Assembly: GCA_946481095.1 (NCBI GenBank)
Contig: CAMLML010000075.1
Coordinates: 1-22,862 of the forward strand
Source: an uncultured Cellvibrio sp.
GTDB taxonomy: Bacteria; Pseudomonadota; Gammaproteobacteria; Pseudomonadales; Cellvibrionaceae
DNA: 22,862 nt
Reading direction: 5' to 3'
Shown here in pieces: positions 1 through 8,269 of this stretch. Each line of letters begins with the position of its first letter. Position 1 is the stretch's first letter. The notes beneath the pieces were generated by a model, which worked only from the letters and a program-made list of their open reading frames with translations, searched no databases and was not told where the DNA came from. The translations under genes and the position numbers were made by a program.

Positions 1-447
1 CACTGTGGGCATCATCTCGCGCATTTCGGCCAGATCATCTTTGAATTGTGCCAATTCAGTTTGTGCCACCTGTTCTTTTGCACGCTCAATTGCTGCCTTG
101 GGTGGTTTTACTGGCTCCGGTTTTTTTTCAGGTTTGGGTTCCTCTTTTTTAGGCTCGGGTTTTTTCTCTTCCGGCTTTTTTTCTTCAGGTTTTTTTTCTT
201 CTTTTTTAGGTTCCACTTTTGGCGGTGGCGGTATTTCTTTTTTCTCCAGAATGACCCGGGCCAATTGTGGTGGTAATTCTTCTTTTTCGGCGCGTGTTAA
301 TTCGGGAACTTCAATAATCGTGATGATCAGGCTCAGGGTTAACATGACGCCAGCCAATATCGTCAGTATGGACTGAAAGCGTTTGTCATCCAGAATGGAT
401 GAACTCCATGGGAGTTGTAGATTGAGGATAGCAGTGCTGGTGCTCAT
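1..447 (-). CDS. TonB/AgmX-like energy-transducing membrane protein (partial, runs off left edge)
   Basis: The reading frame opens with ATG at 447 and stays open for 149 codons to the window edge, so the C-terminal part is missing. Residues about 25-46 form one membrane segment after a short cytoplasmic tail. After it, residues 53-115 are a Pro/Lys/Glu-rich spacer with repeated EEKKP-type units, then an amphipathic stretch (residues 119-146) that may be a coiled coil. This is the plan of TonB-like and AgmX/PglI-type proteins, which carry motion or energy from an ExbB/ExbD motor through the periplasm. The start lies 2 bases after the ExbD stop codon, so the two are almost certainly co-translated. 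The diagnostic C-terminal domain is outside the window, so TonB versus AgmX/GltG-type cannot be decided. Confidence 0.75.
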   Translation of the reverse strand, partial: MSTSTAILNLQLPWSSSILDDKRFQSILTILAGVMLTLSLIITIIEVPELTRAEKEELPPQLARVILEKKEIPPPPKVEPKKEEKKPEEKKPEEKKPEPKKEEPKPEKKPEPVKPPKAAIERAKEQVAQTELAQFKDDLAEMREMMPTV

Positions 448-449
448 CA

Positions 450-968
450 CTAACCTCCCTGGCCTGAAGTGCTGACTTGTTTTTGTGTCACAGCCAATGC
501 GATATCGCGATATTCAGCCAGTGCGCAAGTTGACATGACTTTTTTCAATGTGGAGTAAGGCACTTTTTCGTCCGCCATGATAGTAACAGGGCGACCGGTT
601 GCGACTTTTTCAGGTGAAAGCGGGCCCGCTTTTTGTGCCTGATATTTCAGCTCTTTGGTTAAGGGAGCAAAAGCCTGATCTTTACTGGCTACCAAATCTT
701 TTATTGCTGCAATACGTTGGCCGCCTACTAACAAATCATCATTGCTGATCAAAACCACTAAATTGTTTTCCGGTTTTTGTTCGGAAACTGACATAGGTAA
801 TGTAATACTTTTATCGGTTTGCAGCACTTCAACATCACCCGAATTCACCAATAGAAAAAATACCAGAATAGTAAAAATATCCATTAGCGAAACCAGATTT
901 AATTTGGGAACTTGCAATAACTGTCTATTGCGTTTCTCCATACGTTTGGCGCGAAGGGATTTTTTCAT
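450..968 (-). CDS. ExbD/TolR-family biopolymer transport protein (canonical Asp present)
   Basis: This is a 172-residue protein with a basic N-terminus, a single membrane helix at residues 24-41 and a periplasmic domain. The helix carries the family signature LNLVSLMDIFTILVFFLL, with Asp30 in the place of the protonatable Asp of ExbD/TolR. Such subunits sit inside a pentameric ExbB/TolQ channel and couple proton flow to movement of a partner protein. The periplasmic part keeps the ExbD-like region around residues 125-165 (VTIMADEKVPYSTLKKVM), which is the usual ExbD end. Its ATG overlaps the stop of the upstream ExbD paralogue by four bases (ATGA). It is the proton-competent member of the pair. 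Confidence 0.9.
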   Translation of the reverse strand: MKKSLRAKRMEKRNRQLLQVPKLNLVSLMDIFTILVFFLLVNSGDVEVLQTDKSITLPMSVSEQKPENNLVVLISNDDLLVGGQRIAAIKDLVASKDQAFAPLTKELKYQAQKAGPLSPEKVATGRPVTIMADEKVPYSTLKKVMSTCALAEYRDIALAVTQKQVSTSGQGG

Positions 969-1501
969 TGTGCGCCCTCCGTGATTGCCCGAATGGATTG
1001 GCCCGCAGGTGGTGCATCACCCAAAGCCACTTCCGGAAATAATTCTGCATTAACTACGGATGCAGCAACTACCGCTTTAAATGAACGGACTGTATCCATG
1101 GTGCTGATAATGGTTTGATAATCAGTTGAGCTTTCAGATAACAAATAAACATCTTTTTTTTGGATGCCTTTATCTTCCAGCAAACGTTTGGTTTCTTGCA
1201 GCACAGTGGAGAGCAGTTCGTAGTTGTATTCACCTTGATCCGTTTTTTCTACCCATTGCAGTTTTACACCGGCAGGATAATTGACTTCAAATCTTTCTGG
1301 TCGAATGATTACTTCCAATTGTTGAGGAGGTTCATCCGCAGGTGTACTGGAGTCTGCCAGATCGGGTAATTTCAAATCCAGAACAGTGATGCGTGACAAC
1401 ACCATGCCCATCAATAATACCGGCACCAGAATAATCATCAGATTCATAAACGAAGTGACATCCAAGTCAGCATCGCCTGTGTTTCGCCGTTTAATTCGCA
1501 T
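965..1501 (-). CDS. ExbD/TolR-family paralogue with Asn in place of the channel Asp
   Basis: This is a 178-residue protein with the ExbD/TolR plan: basic N-terminus, one membrane helix (residues 16-37) and a periplasmic domain. The helix reads DVTSFMNLMIILVPVLLM, where residue 20 is Asn and the family normally has Asp. If the alignment is right, this subunit cannot carry a proton at that site. The periplasmic domain keeps a region (residues 128-155) resembling the ExbD end. A GGGAAG ribosome site precedes the start. The gene lies 40 bases after the ExbB gene and overlaps the second ExbD gene by four bases. Two ExbD-like subunits beside one ExbB-like subunit recalls AglQ/AglS with AglR in Myxococcus, an inference from arrangement only. 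Confidence 0.85.
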   Translation of the reverse strand: MRIKRRNTGDADLDVTSFMNLMIILVPVLLMGMVLSRITVLDLKLPDLADSSTPADEPPQQLEVIIRPERFEVNYPAGVKLQWVEKTDQGEYNYELLSTVLQETKRLLEDKGIQKKDVYLLSESSTDYQTIISTMDTVRSFKAVVAASVVNAELFPEVALGDAPPAGQSIRAITEGAQ

Positions 1502-1541
1502 AATTCGCTTCCCAAATAATTTTGGTTAAAGATGTTTCAGC

Positions 1542-2204
1542 TTAAGCTTTGCCTGTATCTTGAGAGCGTGTGCGAGGGACGTCATGAATATGGCTGATAA
1601 TGTTTAAACATTTCACACCGGCCATTTCCAGGCTGTCGATAATTTCAGTGGTTTTACTGACCAACATTGAGTGCGCCATTAACAGTGGAATGGCGGCAAT
1701 CAAACCGAATGCGGTGGTGTTCATCGCAACTGCAATCGACGATGACAAAAGTGCTGCTTTTTCAGCGGGGTCAGCACTGGCAACTGCAGTAAACGCTTGA
1801 ATCAAACCAATAATGGTTCCGAGTAATCCAAGCAAGGTTGCAATATTGGCGAGTGTTGCCAAATAAGCTGTGCGCTTTTCCAAACGTGGCATGGCCTCCA
1901 TCACACCTTCTTCCATTGCCAGCTCAATGTCATCGCGACGAGGTGAGCTGCTCATGCGAATAACACCGGCAGCAATAATTTTTGCAATCGGTGCATCGGT
2001 GCTTTTGCCCAGATTAACAACAGCTGCATAATCTTTTTTATGCAGCATGGGCAGTATGCGATTGAATGCAGAACGATTTTGCGATTTGGACGCTGTCAGT
2101 ACCAGCCAGCGTTCGATTGCAATGGCAACGCCAATAACCAGAACGACCGCAATCGGATACATGAAGGCACCGCCTTCCTGGAAAAAACGAATTAAAGAAT
2201 CCAT
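1542..2204 (-). CDS. MotA/TolQ/ExbB-family proton channel protein
   Basis: This 220-residue inner-membrane protein has three membrane segments at about residues 15-35, 117-140 and 154-178, with a cytoplasmic domain between the first two. The last two helices carry the family patterns TLLGLLGTIIGLIQAF and NTTAFGLIAAIP. By family knowledge it forms a pentameric ring around ExbD subunits and drives a TonB-like partner using the proton gradient. Thr164 matches the conserved channel Thr, but the Glu expected in the IAEAL motif (Glu176 of E. coli ExbB) is Val159 here. A GAGG ribosome site lies nine bases before the ATG. The gap to the upstream gene holds a GC-rich hairpin repeat, so this gene and those after it may be expressed at a different level from the TPR genes. 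Confidence 0.92.
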   Translation of the reverse strand: MDSLIRFFQEGGAFMYPIAVVLVIGVAIAIERWLVLTASKSQNRSAFNRILPMLHKKDYAAVVNLGKSTDAPIAKIIAAGVIRMSSSPRRDDIELAMEEGVMEAMPRLEKRTAYLATLANIATLLGLLGTIIGLIQAFTAVASADPAEKAALLSSSIAVAMNTTAFGLIAAIPLLMAHSMLVSKTTEIIDSLEMAGVKCLNIISHIHDVPRTRSQDTGKA

Positions 2205-2246
2205 AAACTCAAACCTCGTACTAATTAATGGTTAAAAATTATTTTT

Positions 2247-2324
2247 GACCCCACCCTAACCCTCCCCTTGCCAGGGGAAGGGACAGTTCCTCCCCCTGGC
2301 AAGGGGGAGGCTAGGAGGGGGGTC
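2247..2324. repeat. GC-rich imperfect palindrome, interspersed repeat copy 1
   Basis: A 78-base dyad begins GACCCCACCCTAACCCTCCC and ends as its approximate reverse complement (...GAGGGGGGTC), with a second internal pairing between TTGCCAGGGG and CCCCTGGCAA. It fills most of the gap between the 123-residue protein gene and the ExbB gene, ending directly at the stop codon of the former. The CCCTAACCC core recurs at about 12004 and 19777, and related pieces at about 17137. It would fold into a strong hairpin in the mRNA and could attenuate transcription or protect one side of the message. Confidence 0.8.
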
Positions 2325-2696
2325 TTACTCTCCATCTAATTCGCCCGCTGAATCCAGCTGACGATTTAATTCTTCGCGTTCTATATGACCGAAAACAGCA
2401 TCGGCCTGACTGCTTTGCATTTCCAAATCAAATTCAGGGCTATCGGGTGACTGCCAGGGCAAAATGTACATCACCAAAGGTTGTTCCTGATTACCGGTTA
2501 CCGTAGTGCGTAAACTGATATTGGCTTCAGCAACCATTTTTTTTCCGGTCGGTTTGGTCTCATCCGGTTTAACTGTAGCAGCCTCTGTTGATTCAGCCTC
2601 TGGTTTGGCGTCAGAAGTTTCCTGTGCGCCGACATTTATTGCGAACAGGATGCTTGTGAGCAGTATCAGATACAAAGTTGGTTGAAAATTTTTCAT
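2325..2696 (-). CDS. Small exported acidic protein of the motor operon, function unknown
   Basis: This is a 123-residue protein I do not recognise. Residues 1-24 look like a signal peptide (hydrophobic core, cleavage likely after VGA before Gln25). Residues 25-52 are low-complexity, rich in Glu, Ala, Thr and Lys. Residues 53-90 look like a small beta-rich module with VMYILPWQSPDSPEF in it, and the tail is acidic. The start overlaps the stop of the TPR lipoprotein gene by four bases (ATGA), with GAGGTGA as ribosome site, so it belongs to the operon and is probably made in ratio with the lipoprotein. A periplasmic linker or accessory role is a guess from context. Confidence 0.75.
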   Translation of the reverse strand: MKNFQPTLYLILLTSILFAINVGAQETSDAKPEAESTEAATVKPDETKPTGKKMVAEANISLRTTVTGNQEQPLVMYILPWQSPDSPEFDLEMQSSQADAVFGHIEREELNRQLDSAGELDGE

Positions 2697-3460
2697 TCTG
2701 TCACCTCTTCTGCGACGGGAGCCTCTTCGGTACCGGTTTCTTCTGTTGCAGGTTCTTCAACAACTTCGGTTGTTTCTGCTGCGGGGGCAGCTTTGGGCTT
2801 GGGTTGAATACCCAATCGACGTTGTAAGTCTGCAATCCAACTGGCAGCCTGTTTATCTTCGCCTGTCAGTTGTAAATAAGCTTCATAATGCGGCAATGCC
2901 TGTTCGGGTTTGCCTAAATATAAATCGTAAAGAATGGCGATATTTTTGTGGCTGGCTGCATGAAATGGCCAAACACCTATTGCCTTCTTGTACAAATTTT
3001 CTGCACCGACAAAATCACCTTGCTCACGTATAAAAATAGCAAACTGATTGTAAGCGTCGAGGTTATTTGGATTGGCGAAGATCGCCATTTCATAAGAAGT
3101 TTCGGCTTTGTCCTTTTCTTTTTGTGCGGCATAAATATTGGCGAGATTTAAATGTGCGCCTGACAGTTTGTCGTTGCCCGAAATAATTTGCAGCAGTAAT
3201 TTTTCTGCCTGCGACCACTGCTGATTGCGCATCGCGTTTTGCGCGGCGGCAAATTGGCTGGCAACTGCTTTGCTGACACTAACAGGATTTTGCAAATAGG
3301 GATTTGGCGTTGCAGGACCCGGGGGCAAAATGGAAACGCCCGGAGCACCCATTACCAGATCATCACCTTTTGCCGCTTTTTGGGATTTTTTTTCCGGTGA
3401 GCTACTACAGGCGGATATTAAAAGAATCAGCAAGAGTGTCAGGTAATTAATAAATTTCAT
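2693..3460 (-). CDS. TPR-repeat lipoprotein (255 aa) of the motor operon
   Basis: The N-terminus is a lipoprotein signal with lipobox ISAC and Cys18, followed by Ser, so outer-membrane sorting is expected. Residues about 75-210 contain tandem tetratricopeptide-type helices, for example SGAHLNLANIYAAQKEKDKA followed by similar units. The last 35 residues form an acidic Glu/Thr/Ala/Pro-rich tail. TPR lipoproteins act as protein-binding scaffolds; in TonB2-type systems and in the Agl-Glt system, TPR proteins accompany the ExbB/ExbD motor. The start is supported by a strong GGAGGTGA site and overlaps the end of the upstream 958-residue protein gene by 14 bases. The precise partner is unknown. Confidence 0.85.
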   Translation of the reverse strand: MKFINYLTLLLILLISACSSSPEKKSQKAAKGDDLVMGAPGVSILPPGPATPNPYLQNPVSVSKAVASQFAAAQNAMRNQQWSQAEKLLLQIISGNDKLSGAHLNLANIYAAQKEKDKAETSYEMAIFANPNNLDAYNQFAIFIREQGDFVGAENLYKKAIGVWPFHAASHKNIAILYDLYLGKPEQALPHYEAYLQLTGEDKQAASWIADLQRRLGIQPKPKAAPAAETTEVVEEPATEETGTEEAPVAEEVTE

Positions 3461-6323
3461 TACTCACCTCCACGCGGGTTTCGTTTTTGTTGTAGCGTGC
3501 GGGCAAGAGTTTTGCCAAAACGTTAAAACTTTGTTTTACCCAATCATCATAAGTGCCATCCCAACTACGTTTGATATTGGCTTCATGAATTTCAATTGCT
3601 TTTTCTTCAAATGGATAAGCTTGTTCTTCCAATAAAGATTGATACTCTTCCATCGCCAGTTCATCGAGACCTTGTGGTCTTTGAGAGTTCATTAAATCAC
3701 GGCTCAACTGCGCGTAAATTTCACCAATCGTGAAATTGGCTTTGGTAGTAAATTCGGCAACACCATAACTCAACACTTGTTCCTGGGCTTTCAATGCTTT
3801 TTCCAAAGCGGCGCGTTTACGTGGCAAGCTGGTTTTAAGCGGAGCTGTCAATTGAATACTTTTAAACTCATCAACACTGGGTTGGGATAGTTCGGATTGA
3901 GCACTGGCAGCCAACCATGCAGAGCGATCCGTTTTTTCGCCGCCAGCTCGTTGATGTGTATTAATAATATTTTGTAACCAATAAAGTCGTTGGCCGCGAT
4001 CGCCGGACTTGGCGAGCAACTCGGTCAGTTTGTGCTGCGCTTCGATATTTTCTGTTATGGGTTTTGGATATTCTTTTGCAAAACGCGAATAGCGTTCAAT
4101 CGCCAAATCCAGTTTGCCGGATTTTTCATAAAGCTCCGCACCCATAAACAGCGATTGTCGTTTCACATTGGGGTCGGTACTGGTGCGCTCCATAATACTT
4201 AATTCATCCGCAGCCAATTGCCATTTGCTTTGGTTTTGATAGATCAATACCATTTTTGCCGGTATGGTTGCAGCCAGTGCATTTTGTCCATATTTTTGAC
4301 GGAAAGATAAATACACATTTTCTGCCTGCGACCATTTTTCCTGTTCCATTAAATAAACACCGGCATCATATTGTGCTTTGATCGCAATTTCAGTTCCCGG
4401 AGTGGTTTCAGCAACACGCAACAATTGTGCAATCGCTTCGTCTTTGTTGCCTTGCTCCAAACCCAGTTCTGCTTGTTTGTAAATACTGGCAGCAATGCGT
4501 TCATTCACCTGTTGTAATGTGGGAGCACCGGGCATTTGTCCGTAAGCGGGGAGCATTCTTTGCACTTGTATATAGGCTTGTTCGGCAGCGGGGTATTCTT
4601 TTAATTCAAATCGGCTGTGTCCTAAAATTAACCAGCTGGTGAATTGTAATTTTCCATCAGCGGGTGGTTGCCAGGCCAAAACACGTTCAGCAACAATTTT
4701 GGCTTCGGGGAAGCGATTTTGTTGCAACAATTCACTGCCTGCATCAGCCAACACATTAATTGCACGTGCATCGGTTGGATAAAATTCGGCGAAGCGCAAT
4801 GCGTTTTCAATTTTGCGATCTGCCCACTCGGAAAGTTGTTCGGCAGAAATATTGCGTGCATTTGAAATCAATTGTTGTGGCAACAACACAGTAGCATAAC
4901 CTGATTCGGCACCGCGCATTTTGTCTTTGTAATCATAAGCAACAATTTCATAAGCGGTCAGTGCTGCCGCCAAATCACCTGATTGATTTAAACATTCAGC
5001 CAGCAGGAAGTGCATCTCGGCAACCTGCGCATCTTTTGGAAAAGTCTGCACAAATTCGCGATACCATCTGGCTGCGCGTGTAAATGCAGCTGTGGCTTCA
5101 TTAACTTTGTTGGCAGCTTGCAAACTTTGCGCTTCCGCGTGGTCAAATTGCGCAAGTTCTACCAGTGATTGATGCAAATAAGCCAGTGCGCTATCACCTA
5201 TGGCACCTTGACGTTTGGCCCAATGTTGACTGTTCACACCATAACGTTGCACAAAATCTTTTTTGGCAGGCAATACCAAATCAGGAAAATCGCCTTGTTG
5301 GTAAACATCAATAATTTTGATGCTGAAACTGGGCGCGAAATCGGAATCAGGATTTTCAACAACAAAATGTTGATAAGTAGCCGCACTATCGGTGTAACGT
5401 TTTTGTTCGAGATACAAATTACCCAATTGCTGATACAACATAAATTGATAAGCGCGGGGGCCGCCTGTTTCTGATTCCAATTGTGAAATGGATTTTGCAC
5501 CGTCGAGATATGACAAACCAATCGCCATTACCCGTAAAGTATCTTTTACCAAATTGGCTTTTGATGGCCCCATATCGGTAATGACTTTATCAATGTCTTC
5601 CGGTTTTTGTGCAGATCCTAATAATTGATCCAGCACCTGGGTGAACGACACCAAAGCTAAATCATATTGGCTGCGTTTGAATTGTGACCAACCTTTCATA
5701 TACAGCGCATTTTGTTGCAGCGCCGGATTATCGCCTTTCACCACGCTTTCATAATTGCGTTCGGCAGCAGCATAATCACCATCAGCAAATGCTTTTTCGG
5801 CGCGACGGAATTGGGTTTCTGCAATAAAAGGTGAGGAAGAATTTTCAGAGGCCAACTGATCAAGTACTTGCCCGGCTTCTTCGGTGCGGCCATCCATTGA
5901 TAAGGCTTTTGCCAATTTATAACGCAATTGATCAACCGCAACCCCTTTGGCCGCTGAATTATTTTGCGTTTGTTGTGCTAATAATTCACGGTAAAGCGTA
6001 ATGGGTTTGTCGTAATGGCGGCCAGCGCCAGCGGCATTTAACTGATCTTTTTCACTGCGCACCATTTCCAGATCGGCAATACGCGCTTTGATTTGTTGAC
6101 GCAAAGCAGGATCTTCAGCCGCACTCAGTGCACGTTGGTAACTTTGTTCAATAGTGGAAATGGATTGCACTTCAACCTGGCGTTTGTTGTCCGGTTTTTT
6201 CGGTTTGGGTAAATCGGCCAGTGTGCGACCGCGATCATCATTACTTAAAAAACTACAGGCCGTGAAATTAACCAGGCTTGCCAATAAACAAAGTGATAAA
6301 CCAATACGGCTGAAGGATTTCAT
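3447..6323 (-). CDS. Large TPR-repeat lipoprotein (958 aa) of the motor operon
   Basis: The N-terminus is a signal with lipobox FTAC and Cys23, suggesting a lipid-anchored protein. Nearly the whole length is helical TPR-like repeats; clear units include AETQFRRAEKAFADGDYAAA (near residue 170), ALYMKGWSQFKRSQYDLALV, LLAECLNQSGDLAAALTAYE and LGHSRFELKEYPAAEQAYIQ. This resembles the superhelical scaffold proteins found with TonB-type and gliding-type motors, which span or line the periplasm. The start overlaps the stop of the upstream gene by four bases (ATGA), with AAGGA upstream. It is much longer than an ordinary TPR lipoprotein such as BamD or NlpI, so those identities are ruled out. Its exact role is unknown. 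Confidence 0.87.
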   Translation of the reverse strand: MKSFSRIGLSLCLLASLVNFTACSFLSNDDRGRTLADLPKPKKPDNKRQVEVQSISTIEQSYQRALSAAEDPALRQQIKARIADLEMVRSEKDQLNAAGAGRHYDKPITLYRELLAQQTQNNSAAKGVAVDQLRYKLAKALSMDGRTEEAGQVLDQLASENSSSPFIAETQFRRAEKAFADGDYAAAERNYESVVKGDNPALQQNALYMKGWSQFKRSQYDLALVSFTQVLDQLLGSAQKPEDIDKVITDMGPSKANLVKDTLRVMAIGLSYLDGAKSISQLESETGGPRAYQFMLYQQLGNLYLEQKRYTDSAATYQHFVVENPDSDFAPSFSIKIIDVYQQGDFPDLVLPAKKDFVQRYGVNSQHWAKRQGAIGDSALAYLHQSLVELAQFDHAEAQSLQAANKVNEATAAFTRAARWYREFVQTFPKDAQVAEMHFLLAECLNQSGDLAAALTAYEIVAYDYKDKMRGAESGYATVLLPQQLISNARNISAEQLSEWADRKIENALRFAEFYPTDARAINVLADAGSELLQQNRFPEAKIVAERVLAWQPPADGKLQFTSWLILGHSRFELKEYPAAEQAYIQVQRMLPAYGQMPGAPTLQQVNERIAASIYKQAELGLEQGNKDEAIAQLLRVAETTPGTEIAIKAQYDAGVYLMEQEKWSQAENVYLSFRQKYGQNALAATIPAKMVLIYQNQSKWQLAADELSIMERTSTDPNVKRQSLFMGAELYEKSGKLDLAIERYSRFAKEYPKPITENIEAQHKLTELLAKSGDRGQRLYWLQNIINTHQRAGGEKTDRSAWLAASAQSELSQPSVDEFKSIQLTAPLKTSLPRKRAALEKALKAQEQVLSYGVAEFTTKANFTIGEIYAQLSRDLMNSQRPQGLDELAMEEYQSLLEEQAYPFEEKAIEIHEANIKRSWDGTYDDWVKQSFNVLAKLLPARYNKNETRVEVSNEIY

Positions 6324-8269
6324 TGTGATTGTTTCCTTAGCTCTGTGTCATACAAACGCGCAATAGCCAATTGTGATTGCGCCAAATAGTGAGTCAGGCG
6401 TTTTTCATGTATTTCCAATTGGGTGTCAACATCGTGGCGTAATAAACTGGTTTGCAAATCCAACAGATGCGCATTCACCGTCAATTGGTTGTTGGTGTCT
6501 GCAGTTAATTTGTTCAATCTTTCCATCATGGGTTGTATGTCAAAACTGGTAGACGTAATTTCACGAATGCGCGCTTGTGTTGCCAGAGCTGCATCCAGTG
6601 TTGAAACCAGAGTTTGTAAATTTTTTTGTAATTCAATCATATTGCCTTGATAAGATTGTGCGGCGCGCCATATCAAAATGCCTTTGAACATGCGCAGTTT
6701 TTCAGCAGCATCCAGATTGTTTTTGCCTGCTGCTTGTAACTTTTGAAGGGCTTGTTCTGATCGTTTGACTATGCCATACATTTGACGAGTGTCTTTATCC
6801 GCAAGCGCCAGATAATCATGTTCGGTTTCGATGCGATGGATGCGTGCAGTCAGTGCATCGCGTTGTTTGACCAGATCATTGACTTGCTGATCAATTTTTT
6901 CCTGGATCACTTTTTGTTTATCGAGACTGCGGTTGGCTTGTTTTTCGATTAATAATTCTTTGTAAAGAATTAATTTCGGTTGCCAATTTTGCATGACCTG
7001 TTGTAGATGCAATAAGTCGCGAATATCCAATACACGTGTTTGGAAGCGGCTTTGTGAAAATAATTCGCTCAAATAAACCGAGCGCGTTTTGATAATGCTG
7101 TGACTTTCCAGTTTCAACCAGTGCTCACCTTCTGCGGCAATAGCAGCACTGATCCCCGGTTGGTCTTTGGTGCGTTCCCATTCTTCGCGTAATTCTTTTG
7201 CGGTTAATGCAGGGCCGCCAATCAGGGTTAACAATTCACCTTCAGTCAAGGTTTGTCGCATATCGCGAATAAATTGAATTTCTTGTGTAAAACGGGATTC
7301 TGCTTCCTGATACGCCGCCAGTGCATCTCCCGGAGATTGCAATTTTTCATACGCAAAAGGTAAAGCCAAAATAGATTCTTGCGCAGCAGGCAAGGACAGG
7401 CTGCGTTGACTCAGCAATTGCCACGGGGCGAGAGCAGCTTCATATTCTTGTCGTGATAAATAAGCCCATCCCAATCCCAGCAGAGCCTGATGAGAAAGAT
7501 GGGTGTCCAGCCTGACACGTGTAAATTGATCTATTGCCAGATCATATTTTTTTTGCGCGAGAAAGGTATAGCCCATGGCGGTTGCCGCTTTATCCTGTAA
7601 TGCCCAGAGTTCCTTTTTGGTTAGCGCACTTTCTTCGCTGTGCAAATCATTTAATTCATTAAAATAAAATTCAGCCTGCTCGAAATTCCCACTGCGCGCA
7701 TAAGCAGAACCCAGGTTGTAAGTGGCATAAGGGCTCCAGGCCAGCAACTTTTTTTGACTGAGTGATTTTAAATTCAGCTGGCTAAAATTATTTTGTCGAA
7801 TGGCAATATTAATTTTCAGTGCAGAAACCTGGGCTTGCAAATTGGCAGATGCTTTATTGCTGATGTTTTCGAAGCTGCGCGCAGCACCCTCAAAATCACT
7901 GCGTAAATATTGTAATTTTCCCAGATAAAACCAGGCTGCATCGCGGGCATATTGAGGGCGGCTTTCATCTTTCAGTATGGAATTAAAAACCGATTCGGCA
8001 TGGTTCTGCATACCAAATGACAAGCTGATACCGCCTGCAATTAATTCCGGATTGTTGCCATGACCTTTAATGCCATCACGTGAATCCGCCACCATCAATT
8101 CTGCCAATGCAGATAAATAATCCTGTTGGTAATAATGATAAAGCGTGACTCCGTAACGTAAATCCGCTACCGAAGTTTTGGCTTTTTCTTTGGCAATCGT
8201 CGGGGTCGCACTAACGAACAATGTCAGTGAGATCAGTTGGATTTTTTTTTTCAGAGAAAAAAGAGACAT
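6320..8269 (-). CDS. Periplasmic TPR and coiled-coil protein (649 aa) of the motor operon
   Basis: A signal peptide (SLKKKIQ then a hydrophobic run ending near PTIA) is followed by TPR-like helices over roughly residues 25-340 (for example LLGLGWAYLSRQEYEAALAP) and then a long charged coiled-coil region from about 420 to 560. It is therefore likely periplasmic, acting as an extended scaffold. Two in-frame ATGs exist: 8281, and 8269 four codons later. I chose 8269 because its A is the last base of the upstream stop codon (TGATG), a typical coupled start; neither has a strong ribosome site. The protein is often grouped with 'TPR domain protein of the TonB system', but no specific function can be claimed. 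Confidence 0.82.
   Translation of the reverse strand: MSLFSLKKKIQLISLTLFVSATPTIAKEKAKTSVADLRYGVTLYHYYQQDYLSALAELMVADSRDGIKGHGNNPELIAGGISLSFGMQNHAESVFNSILKDESRPQYARDAAWFYLGKLQYLRSDFEGAARSFENISNKASANLQAQVSALKINIAIRQNNFSQLNLKSLSQKKLLAWSPYATYNLGSAYARSGNFEQAEFYFNELNDLHSEESALTKKELWALQDKAATAMGYTFLAQKKYDLAIDQFTRVRLDTHLSHQALLGLGWAYLSRQEYEAALAPWQLLSQRSLSLPAAQESILALPFAYEKLQSPGDALAAYQEAESRFTQEIQFIRDMRQTLTEGELLTLIGGPALTAKELREEWERTKDQPGISAAIAAEGEHWLKLESHSIIKTRSVYLSELFSQSRFQTRVLDIRDLLHLQQVMQNWQPKLILYKELLIEKQANRSLDKQKVIQEKIDQQVNDLVKQRDALTARIHRIETEHDYLALADKDTRQMYGIVKRSEQALQKLQAAGKNNLDAAEKLRMFKGILIWRAAQSYQGNMIELQKNLQTLVSTLDAALATQARIREITSTSFDIQPMMERLNKLTADTNNQLTVNAHLLDLQTSLLRHDVDTQLEIHEKRLTHYLAQSQLAIARLYDTELRKQSQ

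Noticed and set aside
5..376. Plus-strand frame rich in Phe/Gly/Ser at the left edge
   Set aside because: It is the complement of the Lys/Glu/Pro-rich spacer of the minus-strand TonB/AgmX-like gene; low complexity explains the open frame.
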